DNA of 64,000 nt from Cyanobacteria bacterium OH_CBrB_359. Lineage in GTDB: Bacteria > Cyanobacteriota > Vampirovibrionia > Gastranaerophilales > Gastranaerophilaceae. The notes under the pieces are model-generated. The model worked only from the letters and a program-made list of their open reading frames with translations, had not been told where the DNA came from and ran no database searches. Below, in pieces: positions 7,774 through 16,020 of this stretch (its first letter is position 1; each line of letters opens with the position of its first letter). The position numbers were made by a program, and so were the translations under genes. Location of the stretch: NCBI GenBank assembly GCA_023433065.1, contig JAEZET010000004.1, positions 930,001 to 994,000 of the forward strand, read 5' to 3'.

Positions 7774-8217
7774 ATGGGTTTAATTGATGCAATTGACATA
7801 GGAAGCAAAGGGTTAACAATACATGGTAAAAGGCTTGATATTAGTGCAAAAAACATAGCTAATATTGATACTCCCAATTATGTAAGAAAAATACCCGTTT
7901 TAGTAGCAAATGATAATATTTCATTTGCAGGCTTAATGAATTCTATGAAAGAAGATGTTTTTGGTGTCGGCTCTATTCCGTTTTTACAAGGCGGTGTTTC
8001 TATGAGCGGAGTTGTAGAAGACCCGACTTTGGGAGATAAGATTTATCGTCCAGGACATCCGGATGCCGACAAAAATGGTTATATAAGAACATCCAATGTC
8101 AATCCGTTGGTCGAAATAGCTGATGCTTCTCTTGCTCAAAGAGCTTATGAGGCAAACCTTGCTGTTTTGACAATTACTAAAGCAATGGCTTTAAAAGCAG
8201 TAGAAATGGGTTCTTAG
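7774..8217 (+). CDS. flgC: Flagellar basal-body rod protein FlgC
   Basis: FlgC is a proximal rod subunit of 147 residues here, normal for the family. The N-terminal helix has the motif LDISAKNIANIDTPNYVRK. The hallmark GYIRTSNVNPLVEIADA of FlgC lies near residue 110, followed by SLAQRAYEANLAVLTITKAM, the usual C-terminal helix. Start and stop are well defined between flgB and a transglycosylase gene. Confidence 0.95.
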   Translation: MGLIDAIDIGSKGLTIHGKRLDISAKNIANIDTPNYVRKIPVLVANDNISFAGLMNSMKEDVFGVGSIPFLQGGVSMSGVVEDPTLGDKIYRPGHPDADKNGYIRTSNVNPLVEIADASLAQRAYEANLAVLTITKAMALKAVEMGS

Positions 8218-8233
8218 ATTTATAGGTAGTTAA

Positions 8234-8854
8234 ATGTTTTCACAAAGTATTCAAAATTTAATAGATACAAGCGGTAAACAAGCTGCAATCCAGCGAATTA
8301 CGCAAATTAATAATTATGTTAATACTTTAACTAATAATGATGTTGACCCTAGTAAAAATGTAGCCCAATCTTTTAATGATGTTCTAAAATCAAGTAAGGC
8401 AGAAGACAGCAGGTTTAAAGTTTCTAATGACGAAAATATTTCACTTAGTCCTACCCAAAACCTTGTTAATCCTTCTAAACCTCAAATACTGCAGTTAATA
8501 TCGAAAATTGCTCAAAAATATGATATGGATGAAAATCTTATTAAAGCAGTTGTTAAACAGGAATCAGGATTTAAATCAAATGCTGTTTCAAAAGCCGGAG
8601 CCATGGGGTTAATGCAGCTTATGCCAAGGACAGCAAAAGGTTTAGGCGTTAAAGATCCTTTCAACCCTGTTCAAAATTTAGAAGGCGGCGTCAAGCATTT
8701 AAAAGGCTTGCTCGCTAGATATAATGGAAATTTAGTTCTAGCTCTTGCTGCATATAATGCAGGCGGAGGTAACGTTGATAAATATAATGGTGTTCCACCA
8801 TTTGCTGAAACTCAAAACTATGTAAAAAATATATTAGCTAATTATCTAGGATAA
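8234..8854 (+). CDS. Lytic transglycosylase (SLT domain) in the flagellar operon
   Basis: This 206-residue protein consists of an Asn/Ser-rich N-terminal region (1-80) without a signal peptide and a C-terminal goose-lysozyme-like SLT domain (about 85-206). The catalytic Glu110 lies in KAVVKQESGFKSNAVS, followed by GAMGLMQLMPRTAKGLGV, the NPVQNLEGGVKHL region and LALAAYNAGGGNVDKYNG. Such enzymes cleave peptidoglycan glycan strands. Its place between flgC and fliE and the lack of a Sec signal suggest export through the flagellar system to open the wall for rod assembly, the job of FlgJ elsewhere (inference). Confidence 0.93.
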   Translation: MFSQSIQNLIDTSGKQAAIQRITQINNYVNTLTNNDVDPSKNVAQSFNDVLKSSKAEDSRFKVSNDENISLSPTQNLVNPSKPQILQLISKIAQKYDMDENLIKAVVKQESGFKSNAVSKAGAMGLMQLMPRTAKGLGVKDPFNPVQNLEGGVKHLKGLLARYNGNLVLALAAYNAGGGNVDKYNGVPPFAETQNYVKNILANYLG

Positions 8855-8866
8855 GGAATAAATTAT

Positions 8867-9205
8867 ATGCTTAATGACAAACTTGTACCAAATATTGATG
8901 TATTTACCCGAATTGAGCCGTCAAAATATACTGATGTCGGAGTTTCCGGTATGAGAATGGGCTCTGTTGAGAAGCCTGAAACTACAGATTTTAAGTCAGT
9001 TTTTTCAGGGCTGGTTGAAAACTTAAATCAAGAAATGGAAAAACCTGACCAACTAATGAAAGAGCAAATGATGGGAAATTCAAATGTCGATGTGCATGAT
9101 GTGATTACTGCAATTGCTAAAGCTGAAATTGGTATTAACGTAGCTACACAAGTTACCGGAAAAGTCATTCAAACGTATGAAAAAATTATGCAAATTACAA
9201 TATAG
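8867..9205 (+). CDS. fliE: Flagellar hook-basal body complex protein FliE
   Basis: FliE is the small adapter between the MS ring and the proximal rod. At 112 residues it has normal size. The C-terminal half shows the family pattern: DFKSVFSGLVENLNQ, then MMGNSNVDVHDVITAIAKAE and a final helix in which VTGKVIQTYEKIMQITI corresponds to the conserved NKxxxAYxEIMxMQ element. It lies just before fliF, as is usual. Confidence 0.92.
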   Translation: MLNDKLVPNIDVFTRIEPSKYTDVGVSGMRMGSVEKPETTDFKSVFSGLVENLNQEMEKPDQLMKEQMMGNSNVDVHDVITAIAKAEIGINVATQVTGKVIQTYEKIMQITI

Positions 9206-9207
9206 CA

Positions 9208-9236
9208 TTAACTTAAAACTAAAAAAATAGTATAAT
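9208..9236 (+). promoter_or_regulatory. Internal promoter upstream of fliF
   Basis: TTAACT (9208-9213), a 17-base spacer and a perfect TATAAT (9231-9236) begin immediately after the fliE stop codon. The leader would be about 27 bases. There is no clear Shine-Dalgarno before the fliF ATG. It suggests that the MS-ring/export genes can be transcribed apart from the rod genes. Confidence 0.55.
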
Positions 9237-9269
9237 TATTATTATCAATTAATTTGAAACTAAAAAAGC

Positions 9270-10919
9270 ATGAACTTTCAAGAAATTTTAAAGAACAAGC
9301 CATTATTATATACAATTATAGGGGTAATTGTAGTAGTTTTTGCTGTGTTTATATCGGTCGGAATGGTTGCTGCTACTAAAGGCGGTTCGGATAAGAACTC
9401 AACAGAATCAGAGAAAGTTATAAAAGAGCCTGTAGACTTATTAACTACCGACAATTTAGGTAAAGCCATTGAAATCCAAGCATTATTAGCTAGAGAAAAT
9501 ATACAAGCTGATAGACGTGTTGATGGTACAAAGTCTACAATATACTTAAAAGAATATACAAAATCACAAAGAGATAGAGCACTTTTAGCTATAGTTAAAA
9601 GTGGTTTGATGGACCAGTATATTGGGCTTGAAATTTTTGATAAAGGTGATTTTACTTCGACAAAAGAAGACAAAAGAATCAGGCTGGCAAGAGCTGTGAA
9701 TGGGGAATTAGCCAGATTAATAAGAAAAATTCCTCCAATTGAAAATGCTTCGGTTTTTGTTTCAATTCCAGAGCCGACTATGTTCACCGCTGATAAAAAG
9801 CCTATTACTGCAACTGTACAGCTTGTTGTGCCTAGCGGTACTAAACTAGACCAAACCAAGATTAAAGCAATTGAAAACTTATTGCTGGGCAGTGTTTCCG
9901 GTTTATTGTCCGAAAACATTTCTATCACTGATACTAATGGCAACGTTTATCATAGCTTAATTAATTCAATAGATGATCAGCTTTCAAAAGTTCAGGAAAA
10001 TGATCAGTACATGCAGAGCAAAATAGCTTCCCAATTAGATAGATTGTTAGGTAAAGGTAACTATGTTGTAACTGTTAGCACTTTTTTGAGACAAGTACCA
10101 ATTGAAAAAACAAGTATTTTATATGATCCGACTCAAAAAACTTCTGTTACGGAACAAACATTCAGCGAAGGTTTGGGCGATTCTACTAAAGATGTAAACA
10201 CTGGGACAAATGCTGTTAGCGTATATCTTCCTAATGGATTGCCAGCTTCTGGCAGTGACTCGTCACAGGACAGAAGCTATTCAAGAGTCGCAAAAGAAAC
10301 TCAGTATGGTGTTTCCAAAACGCAAGTAAATGAATATATTAAACCGGGTATTATTGAAGAAATTTCAATTGCGGTTACTATAGATCAAGCTGCATTACCC
10401 ACTAATATAAATGAAGATGAATTGAAAGAATTGATAGCAAGATCAGCTTCTCCAAAGGTTTCAGCCCAAAATGTTTCTATTGCATATTCTGATTCAATTG
10501 AGCCATACCTTGCTTCAGACAGACCAGTGAATTTACCCAAGCCTGACGAAACAGGCAATCCTTGGTGGATTGCTATTGTTCTTCTTGCGGGAGGTTTGAT
10601 TTCGGGTTTTGTGTTTATATCTAAAAAATTCAAAACCGATGCTTTAAAACAAAAAGAAGAACTTGAAAGCTTAAAATCTAAAACTACTGAACAAGAAAAA
10701 CAGCTTAGAGATGTCAATCTTAAGGCAGCGGAATTAATAGAAAAACAAGCTCAAATGGCGCAAGGACTGATAGAACATCAGGCTCAAATGCAAATTGAAA
10801 GAAATCCTGCGGCAATGGAAGACTTGAAAAATACTATAAATGATGTTTCTTCTGACCTTGCTTTTGCAGAGGATGAAGAAATAATTGACAAATTGAAAAG
10901 TTGGATAGAAAAATCTTAA
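9270..10919 (+). CDS. fliF: Flagellar MS-ring protein FliF
   Basis: FliF builds the inner-membrane MS ring. This 549-residue protein has an N-terminal membrane helix (about 13-33) and then two ring-building YscJ/FliF-type motifs (NLGKAIEIQALLARENIQA; VNGELARLIRKIPPIENASV, with VFVSIPEPTMF). A FliF C domain has YGVSKTQVNEYIKPG, and a second membrane helix lies near 435-455 (WWIAIVLLAGGLISGFVF). A long Glu/Lys/Gln coiled coil follows, ending in an acidic tail, DLAFAEDEEIIDKLKSWIE, of the kind that binds FliG in other species. The next gene sits in the position normally held by fliG. Confidence 0.96.
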   Translation: MNFQEILKNKPLLYTIIGVIVVVFAVFISVGMVAATKGGSDKNSTESEKVIKEPVDLLTTDNLGKAIEIQALLARENIQADRRVDGTKSTIYLKEYTKSQRDRALLAIVKSGLMDQYIGLEIFDKGDFTSTKEDKRIRLARAVNGELARLIRKIPPIENASVFVSIPEPTMFTADKKPITATVQLVVPSGTKLDQTKIKAIENLLLGSVSGLLSENISITDTNGNVYHSLINSIDDQLSKVQENDQYMQSKIASQLDRLLGKGNYVVTVSTFLRQVPIEKTSILYDPTQKTSVTEQTFSEGLGDSTKDVNTGTNAVSVYLPNGLPASGSDSSQDRSYSRVAKETQYGVSKTQVNEYIKPGIIEEISIAVTIDQAALPTNINEDELKELIARSASPKVSAQNVSIAYSDSIEPYLASDRPVNLPKPDETGNPWWIAIVLLAGGLISGFVFISKKFKTDALKQKEELESLKSKTTEQEKQLRDVNLKAAELIEKQAQMAQGLIEHQAQMQIERNPAAMEDLKNTINDVSSDLAFAEDEEIIDKLKSWIEKS

Positions 10920-10937
10920 TAAATATGAGGGGAGAAC

Positions 10938-11885
10938 ATGACAATCGAGGGGTTTAACTTCAAAGAGTTTGCAGCTGACCTTGCTCAACAAGCCAAGGCG
11001 GTTTTACCTGCAGATTTATCCCCCCAGGATAAAAAATACATAGTAAATATAGTAAATAATTTTTGTTATTTAGCTGGTGAAGCGCTTGCTAATGATAAAA
11101 CTTTAAACTTTGATGCTAATCAAGCATCAATTGTTACACAATTCATTGGAGAGTGGGCTTTTCATAAATCGATTGATTTAATTAAAAGTAAAGTTGATCC
11201 TCAGTTTAGAGATTCAATTTTACAAAAAATAGCATTTACTGTGTTTGAAATAGCTAAACAAGCTTTGCTTAAAAAACTTCCTCAAGCCCAGATGATTGGT
11301 GTTGTTGAACATCATGTTAAAAAAGTATATGACGAATCACTTTCCGAATTGATGAAAAAAGGAGCTTTATCAAATGAACAGTATGATAAAGCTATTAACC
11401 AGTCTAATATTGATGATATGGCGAAAAATGAAAACGACGCAATTGCAAATACAAGTGATACCAAAATACTCAAACTTGCTGCGTTTGCTATGCTATTAAA
11501 GCAAATGCCTAATGAAAAAATTGGTGCAATATTAAGTAAATTTACTCCTACAGATGCTCAGGTATTAATACAATATATTCAAATGGAAGATTTGGAATCC
11601 AGAATTGATTCAAGTATTGTAATGAAATGCCTCAAAGAGATTAAAATGACCATGCCTGCCCCTAAAAAGGTTAATGTCAATAAAACAATTGCTAAATTTA
11701 GTAAACTTGTTTCGGCAACAGATATTGATATTCTCGAACAACTGGTAATTGATGAGAGACAATTGATACAAGATTTTATTTTAAATTCAGAACATACTGA
11801 TAATACAAAATTTTCCCCCTGGTTATTACAGCTTATAACAAAACATGTGGAAGAAAAGGTTCATGATTATAAAAAAGAAGCGTAG
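10938..11885 (+). CDS. Divergent protein in the fliG position
   Basis: This 315-residue, mainly helical soluble protein lies between fliF and fliH, where FliG (switch/torque protein) is normally encoded. Residues 177-237 (LKLAAFAMLLKQMPNEKIGA, then ILSKFTPTDAQVLIQYI) resemble the repeating helices of the FliG N-terminal/armadillo domains. Residues 253-310 could be a reduced C-terminal domain. The EHPQ-type middle motif and the charged torque helix of typical FliG are not visible. It may be a highly divergent FliG or a lineage-specific replacement. A strong Shine-Dalgarno (GAGGGGAG) supports the start. It overlaps the next gene by 23 bases. Confidence 0.6.
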   Translation: MTIEGFNFKEFAADLAQQAKAVLPADLSPQDKKYIVNIVNNFCYLAGEALANDKTLNFDANQASIVTQFIGEWAFHKSIDLIKSKVDPQFRDSILQKIAFTVFEIAKQALLKKLPQAQMIGVVEHHVKKVYDESLSELMKKGALSNEQYDKAINQSNIDDMAKNENDAIANTSDTKILKLAAFAMLLKQMPNEKIGAILSKFTPTDAQVLIQYIQMEDLESRIDSSIVMKCLKEIKMTMPAPKKVNVNKTIAKFSKLVSATDIDILEQLVIDERQLIQDFILNSEHTDNTKFSPWLLQLITKHVEEKVHDYKKEA

Positions 11886-12549
11886 CGATGATAATAATGA
11901 AAAAAAGTTAAAAGAATCTGCTTCGAAAGATGTTGAGTTGGGCATTAATGATCAGATAGATTTTGACAATATAAAATTTGAGTCTCGTGCCGAAAGAAGG
12001 CAAGGTAGCCGAAGAAGAGGTTATCGTAGAATCGACGATAGAAATTTGATTTCAAGGGCTCAGGAAGAGGCTATTTCTATAAAAGAAATGGCTGCAAAAG
12101 AAGGACATAAAATCGGAATTGAGTCCGCCAAGGAAGATATACTTAAGCTAAATCATTCCATACAAGATTTCTTTTTATATAAAGAAGAATTATATAAAAA
12201 AATTTCTGATGGTGTATTAGACATATCAGTTGAAATTGCAAGAAAAATCGTTAATACAGAAATAAGCACAAATAAAGAAATATTGCTGAATATAATAAAT
12301 AAAGTTTTAATAGACAGTGCAAAAGGTGAAAATCGTATAACTATAAAAGTAAAATCCGAAGATGTTGAATATGTAAAACAGCATTTACCTGAAATTTTGT
12401 CAAATACTCAATTTGAGGCTAAAATAATTGTTATAAGTGATGATAATATTCAACAAGGTGGCGCAGTAATTGAAACTACAAACGGAATTATTGATGCAAC
12501 TATTGAAACACAGGTAGAAATAATTACTAAAGCTTTTAGGGAAGCTTGA
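11863..12549 (+). CDS. fliH: Flagellar assembly protein FliH (export ATPase regulator)
   Basis: FliH binds and restrains the export ATPase FliI. The protein has a basic Arg-rich N-terminal part (RAERRQGSRRRGYRR), a helical middle (RAQEEAISIKEMAAKEGHKI) and a C-terminal domain. The C-terminal domain has the FliH/V-ATPase-E pattern, including LDISVEIARKIVNTEISTN and IIVISDDNIQQGGAVIETTN (compare DxxLxxGGCxIET). I chose the ATG at 11863 because AAGAAAAGG precedes it; an ATG at 11845 in the same frame lacks a ribosome site. It overlaps the upstream gene, and flhA follows after 10 bases. Confidence 0.88.
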   Translation: MIIKKKRSDDNNEKKLKESASKDVELGINDQIDFDNIKFESRAERRQGSRRRGYRRIDDRNLISRAQEEAISIKEMAAKEGHKIGIESAKEDILKLNHSIQDFFLYKEELYKKISDGVLDISVEIARKIVNTEISTNKEILLNIINKVLIDSAKGENRITIKVKSEDVEYVKQHLPEILSNTQFEAKIIVISDDNIQQGGAVIETTNGIIDATIETQVEIITKAFREA

Positions 12550-12559
12550 GGAGAAAATA

Positions 12560-14665
12560 TTGGCACAATCTCAGGCAGGACAAAATCCAATAAGTGAAAT
12601 ATTTTTAGCAATTTTTGTTATATTGCTAATCTTAATATTGCTTATTGAGATGCCTACTTGGGTTATCAATTTTTCAATAAGTTTAAATATCACTCTTGGA
12701 ATTTTGTTGCTGATGATTTCTTTGTATATCCAAAGACCACTGGAATTAGCATCTTTTCCTTCAATAATTCTTTTAGGTACAATGTTTCGTCTGGTATTAA
12801 GTATTGCTTCAACTCGTTTGATTCTTGCAAAAGGTGATGCGGGGGAAGTTATTCATGCCTTTGGAACGTTTGTTACCGGTGGAAATCTTGTTGTTGGTTT
12901 TGTAATATTCTTAATAATTACGTTAGTTCAGTTTATGGTTATTACAAAAGGTGCAGAACGTATAGCAGAAGTTGCTGCAAGATTTGCTTTAGATGCAATG
13001 CCAGGTAAACAAATGACAATTGATGCCGATTTTAATGCAGGTTTAATTTCTCCTGAAGAAGCTATTAAAAAAAGAGAAGACTTGCAGAGAGAATCAAATC
13101 TTTTTGGCTCAATGGATGGTGCTATGAAGTTCGTAAAAGGTGATACTATTGCAGGTATTGTTATTGTAATAATTAACATAGTCGGCGGATTGTGTATTGG
13201 GATATTGCAAAACGGCATGCCTGCAGCTGATGCAGTTTCTAAGTATACAGTCTTAACTATTGGTGACGGATTGGCAGCACAAGTTCCTTCATTATTAATG
13301 GCTGTTGCAGCTGGTATAGTGATGACCCGTTCTTCAGCAACAAGTGCATCTTTAGGAAAAGACCTCTCTTCCCAAATTTTAAATAAACCATATAGTTTAT
13401 TTTTCTCTTGCGCTTTTTTAATGCTAATCGCAGTAACAAGTGGGTATACCGGGTTACCTTGGTTTCCTTTTGTAGTTTTCACAGTAGTTATAGCAGTTTC
13501 GGGTTTTTCAGTTTTAGTAAATCAGGATGTTCAAGCTCAACTGGGTCAACTTGAGCATGTGCGGCAAAACATGCAGGATTTAGTTAACCCTAATAAAATG
13601 TATGAGAGACTTGGTGTTGATGTGTTAAGCTTGCAGGTTGGTTCAGCTCTTTTAATAATTGCCGATCCTGATCAGGAAGGTCAATTACTTCCTAAAATAG
13701 CTGCATTAAGACAAAGAGTGACGGATGAACTTGGTTATATCATACCAAATATTAGGATTATGGATTCTTCTGCGCTTGATGCAAATGATTACTTGATTGC
13801 TATACGTGGCAATACTGTTGCCACAGGTACTGTTTATCCGGGGAAGAACATGGTCATAGCTGATCAATGGGATTCACTTGGTAAAGATGTCCCTAAAGAT
13901 GCTGTGGTAGGACTTGATCCTACTTATCAAACACAAGCTTATTGGCTTGATCCTTCGTTAATTGATCCAAAGGACAGAATTACTGCTGTTGATGCGGTTG
14001 ATGTAATAGTTACTCACCTACAGGATTCAGTAAGAAAGTATGTTGATGAAGTAATGACTAAGACTGACGTATTGAAGTTAATGGAACTTGTAAAAAGCCA
14101 AGATCCTACTTTGGTTAATGATTTGGTGCCTACCATAATTTCTACAAGCGATTTGCGTAAAATTTTTGTTAACTTAATAAGGGAAAAAGTTTCTATAAAA
14201 GATATTATGTTTATATTTGAAAGACTCTGCGATTATGCTCGTTTTTCAAAAGAGCCGGACATTCTTTCTGAAAGACTTAGAGCTGCTTTAGGTCGTCAAA
14301 TTTGTTTATCTCATGCCACTCCTGATAAGATATTATATGCTCTTACATTATCAGCCGAGTGGGAGAAAACGCTAGATGACAGTTGCCAGAGAACAGAGCT
14401 TGGGACAATGTTTTTGTTGAATCCTTTACAGGTTCAAGAATTAATTGAGTCGGCAGCTTCTACATTAATGAGAGCTCATCAAAATATTGAAAGACAGCCT
14501 GTAATACTTTGCTCTCCAAGAATAAGATTACCTTTGTATCAACTTTTAGAACGTCATATCCCGACGATTGTTGTGATTTCATATTCAGAGCTTATAACAG
14601 ATATCAGGGTTGAGGCTGTAGATACTATAGGCGAATCATATATAGCTGATTATAATTTAGGATAA
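12560..14665 (+). CDS. flhA: Flagellar export gate protein FlhA
   Basis: FlhA is the proton-using export gate of the flagellar secretion apparatus. At 701 residues it has standard length. About eight membrane helices fill residues 15-320, with signature segments FRLVLSIASTRLILAKGDAG and ALDAMPGKQMTIDADFNAG. The cytoplasmic domain follows (about 340-701), with DELGYIIPNIRIMDSSALDA, NLIREKVSIKDIMFIFERL and GRQICLSHATPD. The start codon is TTG: GAGGAG lies 6 bases upstream and no suitable ATG exists. A second gene at 40417 carries a copy of the cytoplasmic domain only. Confidence 0.97.
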   Translation: MAQSQAGQNPISEIFLAIFVILLILILLIEMPTWVINFSISLNITLGILLLMISLYIQRPLELASFPSIILLGTMFRLVLSIASTRLILAKGDAGEVIHAFGTFVTGGNLVVGFVIFLIITLVQFMVITKGAERIAEVAARFALDAMPGKQMTIDADFNAGLISPEEAIKKREDLQRESNLFGSMDGAMKFVKGDTIAGIVIVIINIVGGLCIGILQNGMPAADAVSKYTVLTIGDGLAAQVPSLLMAVAAGIVMTRSSATSASLGKDLSSQILNKPYSLFFSCAFLMLIAVTSGYTGLPWFPFVVFTVVIAVSGFSVLVNQDVQAQLGQLEHVRQNMQDLVNPNKMYERLGVDVLSLQVGSALLIIADPDQEGQLLPKIAALRQRVTDELGYIIPNIRIMDSSALDANDYLIAIRGNTVATGTVYPGKNMVIADQWDSLGKDVPKDAVVGLDPTYQTQAYWLDPSLIDPKDRITAVDAVDVIVTHLQDSVRKYVDEVMTKTDVLKLMELVKSQDPTLVNDLVPTIISTSDLRKIFVNLIREKVSIKDIMFIFERLCDYARFSKEPDILSERLRAALGRQICLSHATPDKILYALTLSAEWEKTLDDSCQRTELGTMFLLNPLQVQELIESAASTLMRAHQNIERQPVILCSPRIRLPLYQLLERHIPTIVVISYSELITDIRVEAVDTIGESYIADYNLG

Positions 14666-14669
14666 TATA

Positions 14670-16019
14670 ATGCCAACTGACAATATTGATAATGCAATAG
14701 ATATATTAAAAAATAAAGCCTTTAAAATACTTTCAGAAACTCAATTATATAATTATAAAGGCACAGTTTCTAAGTTATTGGGCTTAACTGTTGAAGTTAA
14801 GTTACCGGGTCTTAAAATAGGTGATTTATGTTATATAGAAACTACAGAAGGTGAGAAAAAAGCAGCTGAAGTAGTTGCTTTTAAAGGTGAAAATGCACAA
14901 TTATTACTTTTATATGATGGAACAGGAATTGGACAAGGCAGTCTGGTCCAATCAACAGGGAAACCTATTTTTATTCCTGTCGGGAATTTCCTGTTAGGAC
15001 GTTTAATAAACCCATTGGGAGAACCAATTGACGGTATGCCTCTTCATACAGACGATGCAAAGTGGGTAAGTATTGAAAATATTCCCCCGGATGCTTTTGA
15101 AAGACCGATTATTGATACGGCTTTCTCAAGCGGTGTAAGAGCTATAGATTCTCTTTTGACATTAGGTGCAGGTCAACGTATGGGGTTATTTGCAGGTTCT
15201 GGAGTCGGTAAGAGTACAATGCTTGGTATGATAGCCAGAAACTCAGATGCTGATGTGAATGTTATGGCTTTGATAGGAGAGCGTGGAAGAGAGGTAAAAG
15301 AGTTTATTGAGAATTCTCTTGGCACTGAGGGGATGAAAAAATCAGTAATTGTATGTTCGACAGGAGACCAGCCTCCATTAATCAGAATGAAGTGTTTGCT
15401 AACAGCAACTGCTGTGTGCGAATATTTTAGAGATCAAGGGAAAAAGGTATTTTTGATGACGGATACTATTACGCGTTGCGCCATGGCCGGAAGAGAAGTC
15501 GGACTTTCTATTGGGGAACCGCCTACAATGAAAGGATATCCGCCTTCAATATTTTCCTGGCTGCAAAAAGCTCTAGAAAGAACCGGTAACAGTAAGAAAG
15601 GCTCAATAACTGCCCTATATACAGTTTTGATGGAAGGTGACGACATAAATGACCCTGTAGTGGATACTGTAAGGGGGATTGTTGATGGGCACATTTTCCT
15701 GTCAAGAAAAGTTGCTGAAATGAATCATTATCCTGCAATTGATGTTTTAGGGAGCATAAGTAGGCTTTTCCCTGAAGTTACTACTGATGAGCATAAAGAA
15801 GCAGCAGCAAAAATGAGAAAATTACTTGCTTTATATAGAGAAAATAAAGATTTAATTGATGTAGGAATGTATGCATCAGGCTCTAACCCGAGATTGGATG
15901 TGGCAATTGAACTTATGCCTGAAATAAATGCATTTTTGCAACAAAGAATCTCTGACAGTGTTAACATGGAAACAACAATCAGCACTTTGATTAATATGAT
16001 GAGAGATGTTGATATATAA
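14670..16019 (+). CDS. fliI: Flagellum-specific export ATPase FliI
   Basis: FliI is the hexameric ATPase that feeds substrates to the flagellar export gate. This 449-residue protein has the F1-type fold: Walker A FAGSGVGKST (176-183), the LIGERGREVKEFIENSL element, a Walker B region VFLMTDTITRCAMAGREVGL and the secretion-ATPase signature GEPPTMKGYPPSIFSWL. It follows flhA by 4 bases. Its stop is separated by one base from the end of convergent leuS, with no terminator hairpin between. The cluster ends here, so flhB, fliP/Q/R, fliM/N, hook and flagellin genes must lie elsewhere. Confidence 0.97.
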   Translation: MPTDNIDNAIDILKNKAFKILSETQLYNYKGTVSKLLGLTVEVKLPGLKIGDLCYIETTEGEKKAAEVVAFKGENAQLLLLYDGTGIGQGSLVQSTGKPIFIPVGNFLLGRLINPLGEPIDGMPLHTDDAKWVSIENIPPDAFERPIIDTAFSSGVRAIDSLLTLGAGQRMGLFAGSGVGKSTMLGMIARNSDADVNVMALIGERGREVKEFIENSLGTEGMKKSVIVCSTGDQPPLIRMKCLLTATAVCEYFRDQGKKVFLMTDTITRCAMAGREVGLSIGEPPTMKGYPPSIFSWLQKALERTGNSKKGSITALYTVLMEGDDINDPVVDTVRGIVDGHIFLSRKVAEMNHYPAIDVLGSISRLFPEVTTDEHKEAAAKMRKLLALYRENKDLIDVGMYASGSNPRLDVAIELMPEINAFLQQRISDSVNMETTISTLINMMRDVDI

Positions 16020-16020
16020 A

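Noticed and set aside
9278..9943. A 221-codon frame on the minus strand
   Set aside because: It is antisense to fliF, whose motifs are intact, and is unsupported by start signals.
12928..13482. A 184-codon frame on the minus strand
   Set aside because: It is antisense to the conserved membrane part of flhA.
5991..16019. A non-flagellar type III secretion system
   Set aside because: The FlgB, FlgC, FlgG-type rod proteins and FliE are specific to flagella, so the cluster is flagellar even though the hook and filament genes are elsewhere.
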